From Bacillota bacterium (GTDB taxonomy: Bacteria; Bacillota; Clostridia; Christensenellales; Aristaeellaceae), in NCBI GenBank assembly GCA_023411175.1, contig JAEYPB010000020.1:1-24963 (forward strand): a stretch of DNA of 24,963 bases, given 5' to 3'. Shown one piece after another: positions 1-9,145 of the stretch. The notes beneath the pieces are model-generated. The model had not been told where the DNA came from, ran no database searches, and saw only the letters and a program-made list of their open reading frames with translations. The stretch's first letter is position 1, and each line of letters starts with the position of its first letter. Both the position numbers and the translations under genes were made by a program.

Positions 1-45
1 CGCCTTCTCAGGCGGCCGCGCCCAAATCAACGACGGGATGCGCTT

Positions 46-1833
46 TTACGACACCTTTTTGTACCGCGCCAGCAGCTGCTCGAACATGACGAGCGCCTTT
101 TCGACGGGTTCGGGGGTGGACATGTCCACACCGGCCAGCTTCAGCGCGTCGATGGGGTAGAGGCTTCCCCCAGCGGACAGGAACCGGATGTAGCGCTCGA
201 CCGCCGGCGCGCCTTCCTCCCGGATCATCCCCGCGATGGCCATCGCGGCGGAGAAGCCGGTGGCGTACTGGTAGACGTAGAAGGCGTTGTAGAAGTGGGG
301 GATGCGCATCCACTCGTACTGGATCAGATCCGTCTGCTCGATGGAAGGATAGTAGGTTTTGTTGAGGCCCGCGTAGACCGCGTTCAGGCTCTCGCCCGTC
401 AGCGCCTCGCCTTTTTCCGCCATCTCATGGGCGATCATCTCAAATTCGGCGAACATGGTCTGCCGGAACAGCGTGGTGCGGTAAGCCTGCAAGAGGTTAT
501 TCAGCAGGTAGCTCTGGGCGCTCTTCTCCGGATGCTTGTCCAGAAGGTACATCAGAACCAGCACCTCGTTGACCGTGGAGGCGACCTCCGCCACAAACAG
601 CGAATAATCGGCCATTGGCGCGGGCTGCGCCGTGGCGCTCAGGTATGTGTGCAGCGAGTGCCCCATCTCGTGAGCGATGGTCAGAAGGTCTTCCAGCGTC
701 TCATGGTAGTTCATGAGCACGTAGGGGTGCGTTTCATAGGTGCCCCAGGAATACGCGCCGGAGGACTTGGCCTCGTTTTCAAACGGGTCGATCCAGCGCT
801 CGGCCAGCGCCCGTTCCAGCACCGCCTGATAATCCTTCCCGAGCGGGGCGAGCGCCTCCACCACCAGGCGGTAGGCCTCATCAAAGGGCAGGTCGATCGA
901 GAATTCGCCCGGCATTTTGGCGTACACGTCGTACATGGCGGGGTCGGTCAGGCCCAGCCGCTGCATCTGGAAGCGCAAAAGCTCGTCAAGCGCAGGCAGG
1001 TGGCGGTGGACGGCCTCGATCAGGCTGTCGTAGACGGCGGCGGGCACGTCGTTTCGGTACAGCGACGCCTCCCGCGCGCTTTCGAACTTTGCGGCGCGGG
1101 CGGAGAACAGGTCCGACTTGACGGAGGCGGCGTAGACGGCGGGCACCGTGGACGAGAAGGATTTGAACGTCTCGTACATCGCGGTGAAGGCGGCCTCGCG
1201 CTCCGAGCGGTCTGCGCTCATCATGTGGTGGATGTAGCTGCCGTGGGTGAGCGGCGCCATGCCGCCCTTGCCGTCCGGAACCTCCGGGAACTTCATGTCG
1301 GCGTCGGTCAGCATGTCGAAGATCACGCCGGGGCCGGCGCCCAGTTCCCCTGCCATCGCGACGATCCGCTCTTCCGCTGCAGAGAGGGTGTGCGGGCGGG
1401 CGCGCTCAATGGCGGCGAAGAACATGCGGTAATCGGAAAACGCCGGGTCGGCCGCGCAGGCGGCGAGGTACCCCGGGTCGAGGGCGATCAATTCCGGCGT
1501 CAGGAAGGACGACGCGGTGGAGAACTCCACCGAGAGGGAGGTCGCCCGGTCGGTCAGCGCCTGGTAGCGGGCGACGGTGTTGTCCTCATCCCGGCGCATC
1601 TTCGCGTAGGCGAACAGCGAACTCACCTCAAGCACCGCTGCGAAGTAATCCTGGAGCGCCGAAAGCAGCGCTTCCCGGTTGCCCAGCGCGCCCTGATGGC
1701 GGGAAAAGCCGCCGACGCGCGCGCGGCAGGCCTCAAAGGCCTTCTCCCAGGCCGCATCGCTTGCGTAAATGTCCTCAAGGCGCCAGGTGTCCTTCTCGGC
1801 GAGCTCCGAGCGCTTCTTAGCCGTTGATGTCAA
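46..1833 (-). CDS. pepF: Oligoendopeptidase F, M3-family zinc metallopeptidase
   Basis: Predicted cytoplasmic zinc peptidase that cuts short oligopeptides (family M3B). The protein is about 595 residues, the usual PepF length. Seen directly: the zinc motif HEMGH at about residues 388-392 in the context TIAHEMGHSLHT, and a downstream glutamate in FVAEVAST (about 416) that would be the third zinc ligand. The N-terminal WRLEDIYASDAAWE block is typical of PepF. There is no signal peptide. Two in-frame TTG codons can start it: 1839 has AGGAGG only 3 nt upstream, while 1833 has it 9 nt upstream, so I chose 1833. The start lies inside the 3' end of the upstream MFS gene (17-base overlap), which suggests translational coupling. 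No terminator is visible in the 45 bases downstream. Family assignment is firm; the physiological substrate is unknown. Confidence 0.93.
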   Translation of the reverse strand: MTSTAKKRSELAEKDTWRLEDIYASDAAWEKAFEACRARVGGFSRHQGALGNREALLSALQDYFAAVLEVSSLFAYAKMRRDEDNTVARYQALTDRATSLSVEFSTASSFLTPELIALDPGYLAACAADPAFSDYRMFFAAIERARPHTLSAAEERIVAMAGELGAGPGVIFDMLTDADMKFPEVPDGKGGMAPLTHGSYIHHMMSADRSEREAAFTAMYETFKSFSSTVPAVYAASVKSDLFSARAAKFESAREASLYRNDVPAAVYDSLIEAVHRHLPALDELLRFQMQRLGLTDPAMYDVYAKMPGEFSIDLPFDEAYRLVVEALAPLGKDYQAVLERALAERWIDPFENEAKSSGAYSWGTYETHPYVLMNYHETLEDLLTIAHEMGHSLHTYLSATAQPAPMADYSLFVAEVASTVNEVLVLMYLLDKHPEKSAQSYLLNNLLQAYRTTLFRQTMFAEFEMIAHEMAEKGEALTGESLNAVYAGLNKTYYPSIEQTDLIQYEWMRIPHFYNAFYVYQYATGFSAAMAIAGMIREEGAPAVERYIRFLSAGGSLYPIDALKLAGVDMSTPEPVEKALVMFEQLLARYKKVS

Positions 1834-3280
1834 GGTCAATGCCCTCCTGTTCCTGTTTGTTCAGCCGCTTATGGATGGAGCGGCGGTGCATGGTGACGCG
1901 TACCTCATGGGCGTAGCGACGCGCGGCACGGGTCATGTCGCCCGCGACCTGACCGGCGCTGGCCGCGCCCTCTTCATGGATGCCGGGGAAGAGGAAGAAG
2001 ACCGTCAGAAGCCGCAAAATGCCGGAAACCGCGAACAGCGCGTTATAGCGGGAGATCGGCGTGCCCAGAATCACCATTTTGTAGGCTTCCACGCGATACA
2101 TCACGTTATCCAGAAGCCATCCACCCACTGCCGAGCCCACCGCGAGGCCGATCAATTGCGTGAAGAAGAAGTAGAGCGCGATGTACATGGAGCGATTCGA
2201 ATCCTTGGCCTGGGACATGAAAAGGTTCTGCGCGCCGAGATCGATGGCCACATAGGTCGCACCGCTGAGCATGTTGACCAGCGCCACCGCCCATACCATT
2301 CTGGGCCCGATCAGCGTCCAGAACAGCGGCGCAAAGGAGGTGAGGAACGCGCCTACGGTCAGCACGGGGCGGCTTCCGTAGCTGTCCAGCGCCGTGCCCC
2401 AGCGGGAGACAACCAGCACCAGAAAGAGGTTGCTGACAATCTGGCAGGAGACGGTAATCTCGAAGTTGGTCATGCGCATGTTTTCCAGCATGTACACGTT
2501 GAAATAGGGCGCGGTGATCTGCACGGAAAACATCCACGCCGTCAGCGCCAGCACCATGCGCATGTACTTGGTGTCGCCGAGCACCGGACGGATCATCTGC
2601 AGAAGCCCGTTCTTCTGCACGGGGGGAGACATGTCCGGCAGGTGCATGAAGGTATAGGAGGTGATGTCCAGTGCGCCCGCGATGCCGGCGATGGCGAACA
2701 CCACCGCATAACCGGTGTAGCCGGGCACCGCGTCCAGAAGCGCGCCGATCAGAAAGCCGAAGGCCATGCCGATGAGCGTGGACATACGGCTCCTGACCGC
2801 AAAGTACCGCCCGCGGATCCGCAGCGGGATCACGTCGGAACAGATGGAATAAAAAGCCACGTTGATGAAGGGGCCGGAGACGGAGCTGACCATCACCATC
2901 ACCACCGCCGCCCACATGCGCACCGCGCTGTCCGCCATCGGCAGGATGAAGGGGATCAGGCCGAAGGGAATCCAGATCAGGCGCTGCAAAAGGCCGAAGA
3001 CCAGGATCATCGGCTTGCGCTTGCAGGTGCGCTCCAGGATGTACGAGGCCAGAAGCTGAAACGCGTTGGCCAGCGGCGGCAGCGCCATCACAAGGCCGTA
3101 CAGGAAGTCGGAAGCGCCCAGCGCCTTGATGTAGCCGCTGATCGCGACGCCGGTGGTGATGTTCGCCCAGACGACGCCCCCCGCCACACCCGCGATCAGA
3201 ATGCGCAGTGTACGGATGGTTTCCACGTCCAGCCCGCGCTCGTCGAACAGTTCGATATGCCGGTTAAAACGAGGTTTCAT
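1817..3280 (-). CDS. MFS-type multidrug/sugar transporter-like membrane protein
   Basis: Integral membrane protein of 487 residues with roughly eleven or twelve hydrophobic stretches, the layout of a major facilitator superfamily transporter. A loop in the first half reads RIRGRYFAVRSRM, resembling the basic MFS loop after a helix pair. The N-terminal 25 residues and about 60 C-terminal residues are hydrophilic; the tail is rich in Arg/Lys/His and probably cytoplasmic. The ATG at 3280 has GAGGTG 5 nt upstream. Its last codons overlap the start of pepF, so the two are probably translated from one message. Pairing with a cytosolic oligopeptidase might hint at peptide or drug handling, but nothing in the sequence fixes the substrate. 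Fold assignment is confident; function is not. Confidence 0.8.
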   Translation of the reverse strand: MKPRFNRHIELFDERGLDVETIRTLRILIAGVAGGVVWANITTGVAISGYIKALGASDFLYGLVMALPPLANAFQLLASYILERTCKRKPMILVFGLLQRLIWIPFGLIPFILPMADSAVRMWAAVVMVMVSSVSGPFINVAFYSICSDVIPLRIRGRYFAVRSRMSTLIGMAFGFLIGALLDAVPGYTGYAVVFAIAGIAGALDITSYTFMHLPDMSPPVQKNGLLQMIRPVLGDTKYMRMVLALTAWMFSVQITAPYFNVYMLENMRMTNFEITVSCQIVSNLFLVLVVSRWGTALDSYGSRPVLTVGAFLTSFAPLFWTLIGPRMVWAVALVNMLSGATYVAIDLGAQNLFMSQAKDSNRSMYIALYFFFTQLIGLAVGSAVGGWLLDNVMYRVEAYKMVILGTPISRYNALFAVSGILRLLTVFFLFPGIHEEGAASAGQVAGDMTRAARRYAHEVRVTMHRRSIHKRLNKQEQEGIDLDING

Positions 3281-3461
3281 GGCTGCACCTCAAAAGGTAT
3301 TCGAAGGTAGTCGGCTGTATCCCGCGCCGGGATCAGACGCTTCATTGGACGGGGTCCCGGCACTTTTGTTCCTCCGGGGCAAACCGGCGGGCGACGATCC
3401 CGGAATCTCCGGGAGGCGGGTGGGCTTTTTGTGGTTCCATCGGTCTCGGGAGAAGGGGGAG

Positions 3462-3474
3462 AGGGCGGAGCCCT
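3462..3474. repeat. Small GC-rich stem-loop with GGCGGAGCCC core
   Basis: AGGGC and GCCCT flank a GGA loop. The ten-base core GGCGGAGCCC recurs at 24816-24825 after secA, also in a non-coding gap. Short stems of this type recur between genes in many Clostridia, from general knowledge. Here only two copies are visible, so its status as a repeat family is inferred. Confidence 0.35.
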
Positions 3475-3570
3475 TTCCGCATCCAAAATCCAAATCCGCC
3501 GCGCATTTCGCCGGATTCATGCTTTCCCCCAAAGGGTGAGCCCCTCGGCCGGGGAAAAGCGCTCTCGTTC

Positions 3571-3610
3571 CGGTTTCCGCCCGGAAACCCCGATGGATTT
3601 CTGGAAACCG
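3571..3610. repeat. Competing inverted repeats (GGTTTCC with two GGAAACC copies)
   Basis: CGGTTTCC at 3571-3578 can pair with GGAAACC at 3583-3589 (7 bp, 4-nt loop) or with GGAAACCG at 3603-3610 (8 bp, larger loop). No T-run follows on the minus strand, so this is not a standard intrinsic terminator for ftsY. It could be an RNA processing or stability element, or chance in GC-rich DNA. Confidence 0.35.
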
Positions 3611-3652
3611 GCCCGTTCCCAACGCGGCGAAAGACGCGAAGGATTTCGTCCG

Positions 3653-4549
3653 CTAGAATATCGCTTCCACAAAAGCCTTTGCGTCGAACGGCTCCAGGTC
3701 GTCCAGCCCCTCGCCGATGCCGATGTAGCGCACCGGCAGCCCCAGCTCATGCCGGATGGCGAGGGCGATGCCGCCCTTGGCGGTGCCGTCCAGCTTGGTC
3801 AGGATGATGCCGTCCAGCACCGCGGCGTCCTTGAACACCTGAGCCTGTTGCAGGCCGTTCTGCCCGGTGGTGGCGTCGATCACCAGTAGGCCCTTGATGA
3901 CGGCCTCCGGGTACTCGCGCTCGACCACGCGGGAGATCTTTTTCAGCTCTTCCATCAGGTGCGCCTTGTTGTGCAGACGCCCCGCGGTGTCGATGATGAG
4001 CACGTCCGCGTGGCGGCCCTTGGCAAGCTGCACCGCGTCGAATACCACGGCGGCCGCGTCCGCGCCCTCGTGGTGTTTGACCAGCGGTACGCCCGCCCGA
4101 TCGGCCCACACGGTCAGCTGGTCCGCGGCGGCGGCGCGGAAGGTGTCGCCCGCGCAAAGCACCACGTTTCTGCCCACCGTCTTCATGCGGGAGGCCAGCT
4201 TGCCGATGGAGGTGGTCTTGCCCACGCCGTTGACGCCGATCACCGGCACCACCATCGGGGACTGAAGCCGCATCGGCTCCGAGCCCATGATACCCTCGAC
4301 GATGGACCTCAGCGCCTCTCGAGCGGGGCCGGTGGTCTTGATGTTTTCGGCCTTGCACTTCTCACGCAGGCGGGAGATGATGGTCTCGCTGGTTCGGACG
4401 CCCGCGTCCGCCATGATGAGGATGTCGGTCAGGTCATCGTAAAAGCCTTCGTCGATCACCGGCGAGGAATCCACCAGCTGGTCGATGCGGTCCGATACGT
4501 TGACGCGGGTCTTGCCCATCGACTGCCGAATCTTGTCAAACAGGCCCAA
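3653..4549 (-). CDS. ftsY: Signal recognition particle receptor FtsY
   Basis: SRP receptor GTPase that docks ribosome-SRP complexes at the membrane for co-translational insertion of membrane proteins. The protein is 298 residues and holds the NG core with only a short lead, as in Gram-positive FtsY, not the long acidic A domain of E. coli. Seen: P-loop GVNGVGKT at about 105-112, DTFRAAAADQL at about 135-145, IIDTAGRLHN (G3), TKLDGTAKGG (G4 region) and the closing IGEGLDDLEPF. The start chosen is TTG 4549, giving the typical beginning GLFDKIRQSMG with AAAGGA 9 nt upstream; a GTG at 4576 would add nine atypical residues. It is the last gene of the plsX-acpP-rnc-smc-ftsY block, 49 bases after smc. 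Confidence 0.96.
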   Translation of the reverse strand: MGLFDKIRQSMGKTRVNVSDRIDQLVDSSPVIDEGFYDDLTDILIMADAGVRTSETIISRLREKCKAENIKTTGPAREALRSIVEGIMGSEPMRLQSPMVVPVIGVNGVGKTTSIGKLASRMKTVGRNVVLCAGDTFRAAAADQLTVWADRAGVPLVKHHEGADAAAVVFDAVQLAKGRHADVLIIDTAGRLHNKAHLMEELKKISRVVEREYPEAVIKGLLVIDATTGQNGLQQAQVFKDAAVLDGIILTKLDGTAKGGIALAIRHELGLPVRYIGIGEGLDDLEPFDAKAFVEAIF

Positions 4550-4598
4550 GGGGACACATCCTTTCCAATAAGGCACGCCCCGGATGGCGGCGCGACCG

Positions 4599-7500
4599 TC
4601 AGTTTTTGTTGAGCTTCAGGGAGACCATGCGGGAGACGCCCTTTTCCTCCATCGACACGCCGTAGAGCGAGTCGCACCGCTCCATAGTGCCCTTGCGGTG
4701 GGTGACCACCACGAACTGGGTGTTCCGGGAGTAATCCCTGAGATAATCGGCGAAGTTGTCGATGTTGGCGTCGTCCAGCGCGGCTTCGATTTCGTCGAGG
4801 AAGCAGAAGGGCGTGGGCTTGACCTCCAGCATCGCGAACAGGATCGCGATGGCGGTCAGCGCCCGCTCGCCGCCCGAGAGCAGCGAGAGGAGCGTCAGCT
4901 TCTTGCCCGGCGGCTGCGCCTCTACCTCGATGTCGCAGGTCAGCGGGTTCGAGGGGTCCTCCAGGCGTAGGTTGGCCCGTCCGCCGCCGAAGAGCTTGAC
5001 GAAGGTTTCCCGGAAGAAGCCGTTGAGCAGCGCAAACTGCTCGACGAACTGCTTTTCCATCCGGCCTGTGAGGTCGGCGATGATCCCGGCGAGGTCGGCC
5101 TCGGCCTTCAACAGATCGTCCCGCTGCGCGGAGAGCTCGTCGTGCCGGGATTTCGTTTCCCGGTATTCGTCCACCGCCGACACGTTGACCGAGCCCATCT
5201 CCCGGATGCGGGCGCGGATGGCGGCGATGCGCTTCTCGGCCTCGGCCAGCTTGAAATCCGCCTCGCGGGCGGCGGTCGCGCCTTCGTAGGTCAGCTCATA
5301 GTCTTCCCAGATGCGGTCGGTGAGCTGTTTCCATTCGGCCTCCACCCGGGATTTTTGCATTTCCGCGCGGTGGCACTTGTCGGATAGCTCCTCGGTCTCG
5401 ACACGCAGCCGGTCGGCCTCGTCCATGAGGCTCTCCAGCGCCTTCTGGGCGCCGGTGCGCGCGCGCTCGCGCCGGTCGAAATCCCCGCGGGTTTCGTTCA
5501 GCGCGGCCTTGGCGGCGCCGAGCGCCGCTTCCGCCTGCGTAAGCGCCGAGTGGTCGCGGGCGAGCCGCTCCTCGCAGGCGTTTTTCTCAGCTTCGCTGTC
5601 CGAAAGCAGTTTCTTGAGGTTTCCCCGCTCCGATTTCAGCCGGGTAAGGTCGGCCTTCAGCGCGTCGAGGCCCCTCGACTGGGCCGCGAGGCGGACGCTC
5701 TTTTCCAGCACCTGCTGGCGCAGCGCCTGGGTCTCCCCGCGATCCTGGGCCAGCGATTTCTGAAGGCGTGCGATTTCCGCGCGCTTTTCCGTGCCGGCGC
5801 GCTCCTCACCGCCCTCGTTTTCGCCGATGTGGCCGAGGGACGCTTCCACGTCCGCAAGCTGGCCCGTGAGCCGCTCCAGTTCCTCGTCCGCGGCGCGGGA
5901 ACGCTTCAGGTGTGCGGAGAGCTCCGACTGGGCGGCGGCAAGGTGCGCCTCCTCCCGGGCGACGGCGATCTCCTGCTGGTGCAGCTTTTCAAACAGCAGG
6001 CCGCGGGATTTTTTGAGTTCCGATCGCTCGGCCTCGAGGGCGTCTACCGCCTCGCGCAGCGATGCGGTCTCCTGATCGAGCCGCGCGATCTTCGCCTTGT
6101 GGGCGTCCACCTCGCGCTCGCGGGTCAGAAGGCTGGTCATGCGGGACTGGACGCTGCCGCCGGTCATCGAGCCGCCGGGGTTCATCACGTCGCCTTCCAG
6201 CGTGACCAGGCGGAACCCGTGACGCCCCGCGCGCATGATCTGAATGCCCGCGTCCAGATTTTTCGCCACCACCGTGCGGCCCAGGAGGTTCTCCGCCACG
6301 CCGCGGTAGGCCGGGTCAAATTTGACCAGTTCGCTGGCGACGCCGAGGCACCCGGGCATCGAAAGCACCTTGCGCTCGCTCATGTCCAGCGTGCGCCCGC
6401 GCACGGCGGAGAGGGGGAGGAAGGTCGCCCGCCCCAGCCGGTTCACGCGCAGGTAGTCGATCATGCGCTTGGCGTCTTCCTCGCGGTCGACGACGATGTT
6501 CTGAAGCGCGCTGCCCAGCGCCATGTCCATCGCGCGTTCAAGCTCCTCCGGCACGCGGATAAGCGTGGCCACCACGCCCCTGACGCCGGAATCCGGCAGC
6601 CGGCGCGCCTGCAGAAGTACGTTCTTGACCGAGTGCTGGTAGCCCTCGAAATCCCGCTGCATCTCCTCCAGCACCGTCAGGCGGGAGGCGGTCTCCCGGC
6701 GTTCGGTCTGAAGATTCGATAGGCGGGTGGTGGCTTCTTCATATCTCTCGCCGGACTCGCGCACCCGCTGGGCGCTCTCGGCGGTCTCGGCGTCGAACTG
6801 CGCCTTGAGCGCGCGTTCTTCCGCAAGGCGCCCGGCGGCGTGGCTTTCCACATCCCGCAGGTGTTCCTCGGTTTCGAGGTCATCTCCGCGTCCGCCGTTC
6901 AGCTTTTCGATCTGCTGGGAGAGGGCGGTGCGCATGGCGGAGAGTCGGGCGGCTTCGCTCCGCACGTCGCTCAGCCGGTTCATGGCTTCGATTAATTCGG
7001 CCTTGAGCGCTTCGATCCGCGCCTCGCCCTCGGCGTCGGCGCGCTCACGGGCGGCGAGGGCCGCTTCGCCCGCCTCCTTTTCGGAGGTTTGGCCGGAGAG
7101 GGCCTGCTCCTCCTGGGCGATGCGCTCCGAAAGCGCGTCAAGGCGCGATGTCACGCCCTCGTCGCCCTCCAGGGCGGCGGCCGTCTGCGCCTGAAGGCGG
7201 GTCAGATCCCGCTCGCCGGAGGCGATGCGCTCCCGCAGTACGCCCGCCGCGCCCTCCCGCGCCTCGACATCCTGAATCAGCGCCTGCACGCGCTCCCGCG
7301 CCTCGGCGGACTGGTCTTCAAGAACCGCCAATTCCTCCTGCGCCCTTTCGCGGGCCTCGGTCAGCGCGATCTGGCGCGCCGTCGCCTCCGCGAGGGACTG
7401 GGAAAGGGAATCGAAGGCGGCGGTCAGCTCTTCCGTGCGCTCCGAAAGCCTGTCCGACCGGACGAGGAACGCGTTGAGGTCGAGCTTTTTCAGCTCCTCG

Positions 7501-8156
7501 CGCAAAAGGAGGTATTCACGGGCGGCTTCGCTCTGGGCGGCCAGCGGCTCGAGCCGGGCGGAGAGTTCCCGCAGGATGTCCTCCACGCGGTCGAGGTTCT
7601 GGCGGGTGTTGGCGATGCGCTTCTCGGCCTCGGCCTTGCGCGCCTTGTATTTGACGATGCCGGCCGCTTCCTCGAAAGCGCGGCGGCGCTCGTCGGACTT
7701 GCCGGAAAGGATCTCGTCGATGCGGCCCTGGCCGATCAGGGAATAGCCCTCGCGACCGATGCCGGTGTCGCGGAACAGGTCGATCACGTCGCGCAGGCGG
7801 CAGGGTGCGCCGTTGATCATGTACTCGCTGTCGCCGTCGCGGTAGACGCGGCGCGTGATCGCGACCTCCGAAAAGTCGATGGGCAGCGCCTTGTCCTCGT
7901 TCTCGATGGTCAGCGCGACTTCGGAACAAGAAAGGCGGCGCCGCTTTTCCGTGCCGCCGAAGATGACATCCTCCATCTTGCCGCCGCGCAGGGTCTTGGC
8001 GCTCTGCTCGCCCAGCACCCATCGTACGGCGTCGGAGATATTGCTTTTTCCACAGCCGTTCGGCCCGACGATTCCGGTGATGCCCCCGTCAAAGGTCATC
8101 TCTGTCCTGTCCGCGAACGACTTGAAACCCTGAATTTCCAGTTTTTTAAGCCGCAA
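4599..8156 (-). CDS. smc: Chromosome partition/condensation protein SMC
   Basis: Structural maintenance of chromosomes ATPase, which works with ScpA/ScpB to compact and segregate origins. It is full length at 1185 residues. Seen in order: N-terminal head with Walker A GPNGCGKS at 31-38; a long coiled-coil arm rich in Glu/Arg/Ala/Leu; a hinge at roughly 505-640 holding the GVRGVVATLI region; the returning coiled coil; and the C-terminal head with signature LSGGERALTA from 1093, Walker B FCFLDE at about 1117-1122 and the H-loop VTH near 1153. The start is TTG 8156 with AAGGAG 8 nt upstream, only three bases after the rnc stop, so the two are coupled. No sign of truncation. The scpAB genes are not in the window. 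Confidence 0.97.
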   Translation of the reverse strand: MRLKKLEIQGFKSFADRTEMTFDGGITGIVGPNGCGKSNISDAVRWVLGEQSAKTLRGGKMEDVIFGGTEKRRRLSCSEVALTIENEDKALPIDFSEVAITRRVYRDGDSEYMINGAPCRLRDVIDLFRDTGIGREGYSLIGQGRIDEILSGKSDERRRAFEEAAGIVKYKARKAEAEKRIANTRQNLDRVEDILRELSARLEPLAAQSEAAREYLLLREELKKLDLNAFLVRSDRLSERTEELTAAFDSLSQSLAEATARQIALTEARERAQEELAVLEDQSAEARERVQALIQDVEAREGAAGVLRERIASGERDLTRLQAQTAAALEGDEGVTSRLDALSERIAQEEQALSGQTSEKEAGEAALAARERADAEGEARIEALKAELIEAMNRLSDVRSEAARLSAMRTALSQQIEKLNGGRGDDLETEEHLRDVESHAAGRLAEERALKAQFDAETAESAQRVRESGERYEEATTRLSNLQTERRETASRLTVLEEMQRDFEGYQHSVKNVLLQARRLPDSGVRGVVATLIRVPEELERAMDMALGSALQNIVVDREEDAKRMIDYLRVNRLGRATFLPLSAVRGRTLDMSERKVLSMPGCLGVASELVKFDPAYRGVAENLLGRTVVAKNLDAGIQIMRAGRHGFRLVTLEGDVMNPGGSMTGGSVQSRMTSLLTREREVDAHKAKIARLDQETASLREAVDALEAERSELKKSRGLLFEKLHQQEIAVAREEAHLAAAQSELSAHLKRSRAADEELERLTGQLADVEASLGHIGENEGGEERAGTEKRAEIARLQKSLAQDRGETQALRQQVLEKSVRLAAQSRGLDALKADLTRLKSERGNLKKLLSDSEAEKNACEERLARDHSALTQAEAALGAAKAALNETRGDFDRRERARTGAQKALESLMDEADRLRVETEELSDKCHRAEMQKSRVEAEWKQLTDRIWEDYELTYEGATAAREADFKLAEAEKRIAAIRARIREMGSVNVSAVDEYRETKSRHDELSAQRDDLLKAEADLAGIIADLTGRMEKQFVEQFALLNGFFRETFVKLFGGGRANLRLEDPSNPLTCDIEVEAQPPGKKLTLLSLLSGGERALTAIAILFAMLEVKPTPFCFLDEIEAALDDANIDNFADYLRDYSRNTQFVVVTHRKGTMERCDSLYGVSMEEKGVSRMVSLKLNKN

Positions 8157-8159
8157 GGG

Positions 8160-8912
8160 CTACACTCCTTCGCGGGACCCGCGCCCCGCGCCGCCGGTCT
8201 TTCCGGCTCTGTCTTTTGACATAATTTTGAGGGCGGCCCGGGCGGCGTACTGCTGCGCCTGCCGCTTGCTCCGGCCGGAGCCGGTGCCCAAAACCCGGTC
8301 TCCCGCCATGACGCGCATGTGGAACACCGGCAGATGCGGCGGGCCGTCCACCCCGGTCAGTTCGTAGACGGGCGCTTCGCCGCCGCCGGCCTGCAGCACT
8401 TCCTGCAGGCGGGTCTTGGCGTCCAGCGCGTCGGGGTCGTCGTCGTCGAGTCGGTCACCCAGCGCGCGGAGGACGAGGGCGAAGGCGGATTCCATGCCGC
8501 CGTCCAGATACACCGCCGCGATGACCGCCTCCATCACGTCTGCAAGGATCGAGGGCTTCTCTCGGCCGCCGCCGCGCTCCTCGCCGACGGAGAGCCGCAT
8601 GAGTGGACCCATCTCATAGCCGCGGGCGACCTCGCACAGCGTCTCCTCGCGAACGAGGGAGGAGCGCAGCCGGGACAGCTGCCCCTCGGCCAAATGCGGG
8701 CGCTCCAAATACAGGTAGCGGCTGACCGCCAGCTCCAGCACCGCATCGCCCAGGAACTCCAGGCGCTGGTAGTGCTCGGTGTGGTAATCGCCGCCGTAGG
8801 ATGGATGGGTCAGCGCCGTTAAAAGAAGCGACGCGTCGCGGAAGTGGTAACCCAGGCGCACCTGAAGCGCCTCCAGCGGAGACGGATCAGGCGTGTTTTT
8901 CGAGGTAGTCAA
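8160..8912 (-). CDS. rnc: Ribonuclease III
   Basis: Double-stranded-RNA endonuclease that processes rRNA precursors and structured mRNAs. Seen: the catalytic signature RLEFLGDAVLEL at about 50-61 of the chosen protein, the second acidic site ILADVMEAVIAAVYLDGG, and a C-terminal dsRNA-binding domain starting at TRLQEVLQ and ending in SKRQAQQYAARAALKIM. The start is uncertain. TTG 8912 has GGGGGA 5 nt upstream and gives 250 residues, close to the family norm, but overlaps the acpP end by 26 bases. GTG 8861 has GGAGG 8 nt upstream and avoids overlap, but removes the LEALQ part of the first helix that lines up with other RNase III proteins. An in-frame upstream ATG at 8981 would run deep inside acpP and adds unrelated residues. 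Function is firm. Confidence 0.94.
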   Translation of the reverse strand: MTTSKNTPDPSPLEALQVRLGYHFRDASLLLTALTHPSYGGDYHTEHYQRLEFLGDAVLELAVSRYLYLERPHLAEGQLSRLRSSLVREETLCEVARGYEMGPLMRLSVGEERGGGREKPSILADVMEAVIAAVYLDGGMESAFALVLRALGDRLDDDDPDALDAKTRLQEVLQAGGGEAPVYELTGVDGPPHLPVFHMRVMAGDRVLGTGSGRSKRQAQQYAARAALKIMSKDRAGKTGGAGRGSREGV

Positions 8913-9111
8913 TGATGTCCCCCACCGTCTTGATGCTGCCCAGCACGTCGTCCTCAACCACGATGTCAAACGCCTGCTCAAGATCCATCACAAGAATCAT
9001 CACATTGGCGGAATCCGCGCCCAGATCTTCCAGAAGCCGAGATTCCCGGGTGATGCTTTCGCGCTTTACCGGGAGCTGGCTGGCAATCAGGTCCAAAACT
9101 TTGTCGTACAT
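8887..9111 (-). CDS. acpP: Acyl carrier protein
   Basis: Small acidic carrier of acyl chains in fatty acid synthesis, 74 residues as usual. The attachment motif is DLGADSANVMIL, with Ser34 as the predicted 4'-phosphopantetheine site. The residue after the Ser is Ala, not the common Leu, within an otherwise normal helix. The ATG at 9111 has a strong GGGGGAGGGG stretch upstream. It sits 34 bases after plsX, whose product uses acyl-ACP as substrate, and its tail overlaps the preferred rnc start. The fabD and fabG genes often found between plsX and acpP are absent. Confidence 0.95.
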   Translation of the reverse strand: MYDKVLDLIASQLPVKRESITRESRLLEDLGADSANVMILVMDLEQAFDIVVEDDVLGSIKTVGDIIDYLEKHA

Positions 9112-9145
9112 TGTATATTCCCCTCCCCCAAGGTTTGTATCTTCG

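Larger units (their letters stand above)
3281..3652. other. 372-base intergenic region with hairpins, no gene recognised
   Basis: This is the gap between the ftsY stop and the MFS start, both on the minus strand. Short open frames exist on both strands but have no convincing start, ribosome site or recognisable product. It holds a small stem with the core GGCGGAGCCC (3462-3474) and a group of complementary GGTTTCC/GGAAACC blocks (3571-3610), both annotated separately. I could not identify a clear promoter for the MFS-pepF pair, so read-through from the ftsY operon is possible. Confidence 0.5.

Noticed and set aside
295..1827. Long plus-strand open frame opposite pepF
   Set aside because: Composition is Arg/Gly/His/Val-rich with no recognisable domain; it mirrors a clear PepF gene and is a by-product of GC-rich codon use.
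5550..6722. Plus-strand open frame opposite smc
   Set aside because: The smc frame is complete and conserved end to end; the antisense frame shows no protein family.
8862..8981. Upstream ATG at 8981 as the RNase III start
   Set aside because: It would add 23 residues encoded within acpP in another frame that do not resemble RNase III; TTG 8912 or GTG 8861 fit better.
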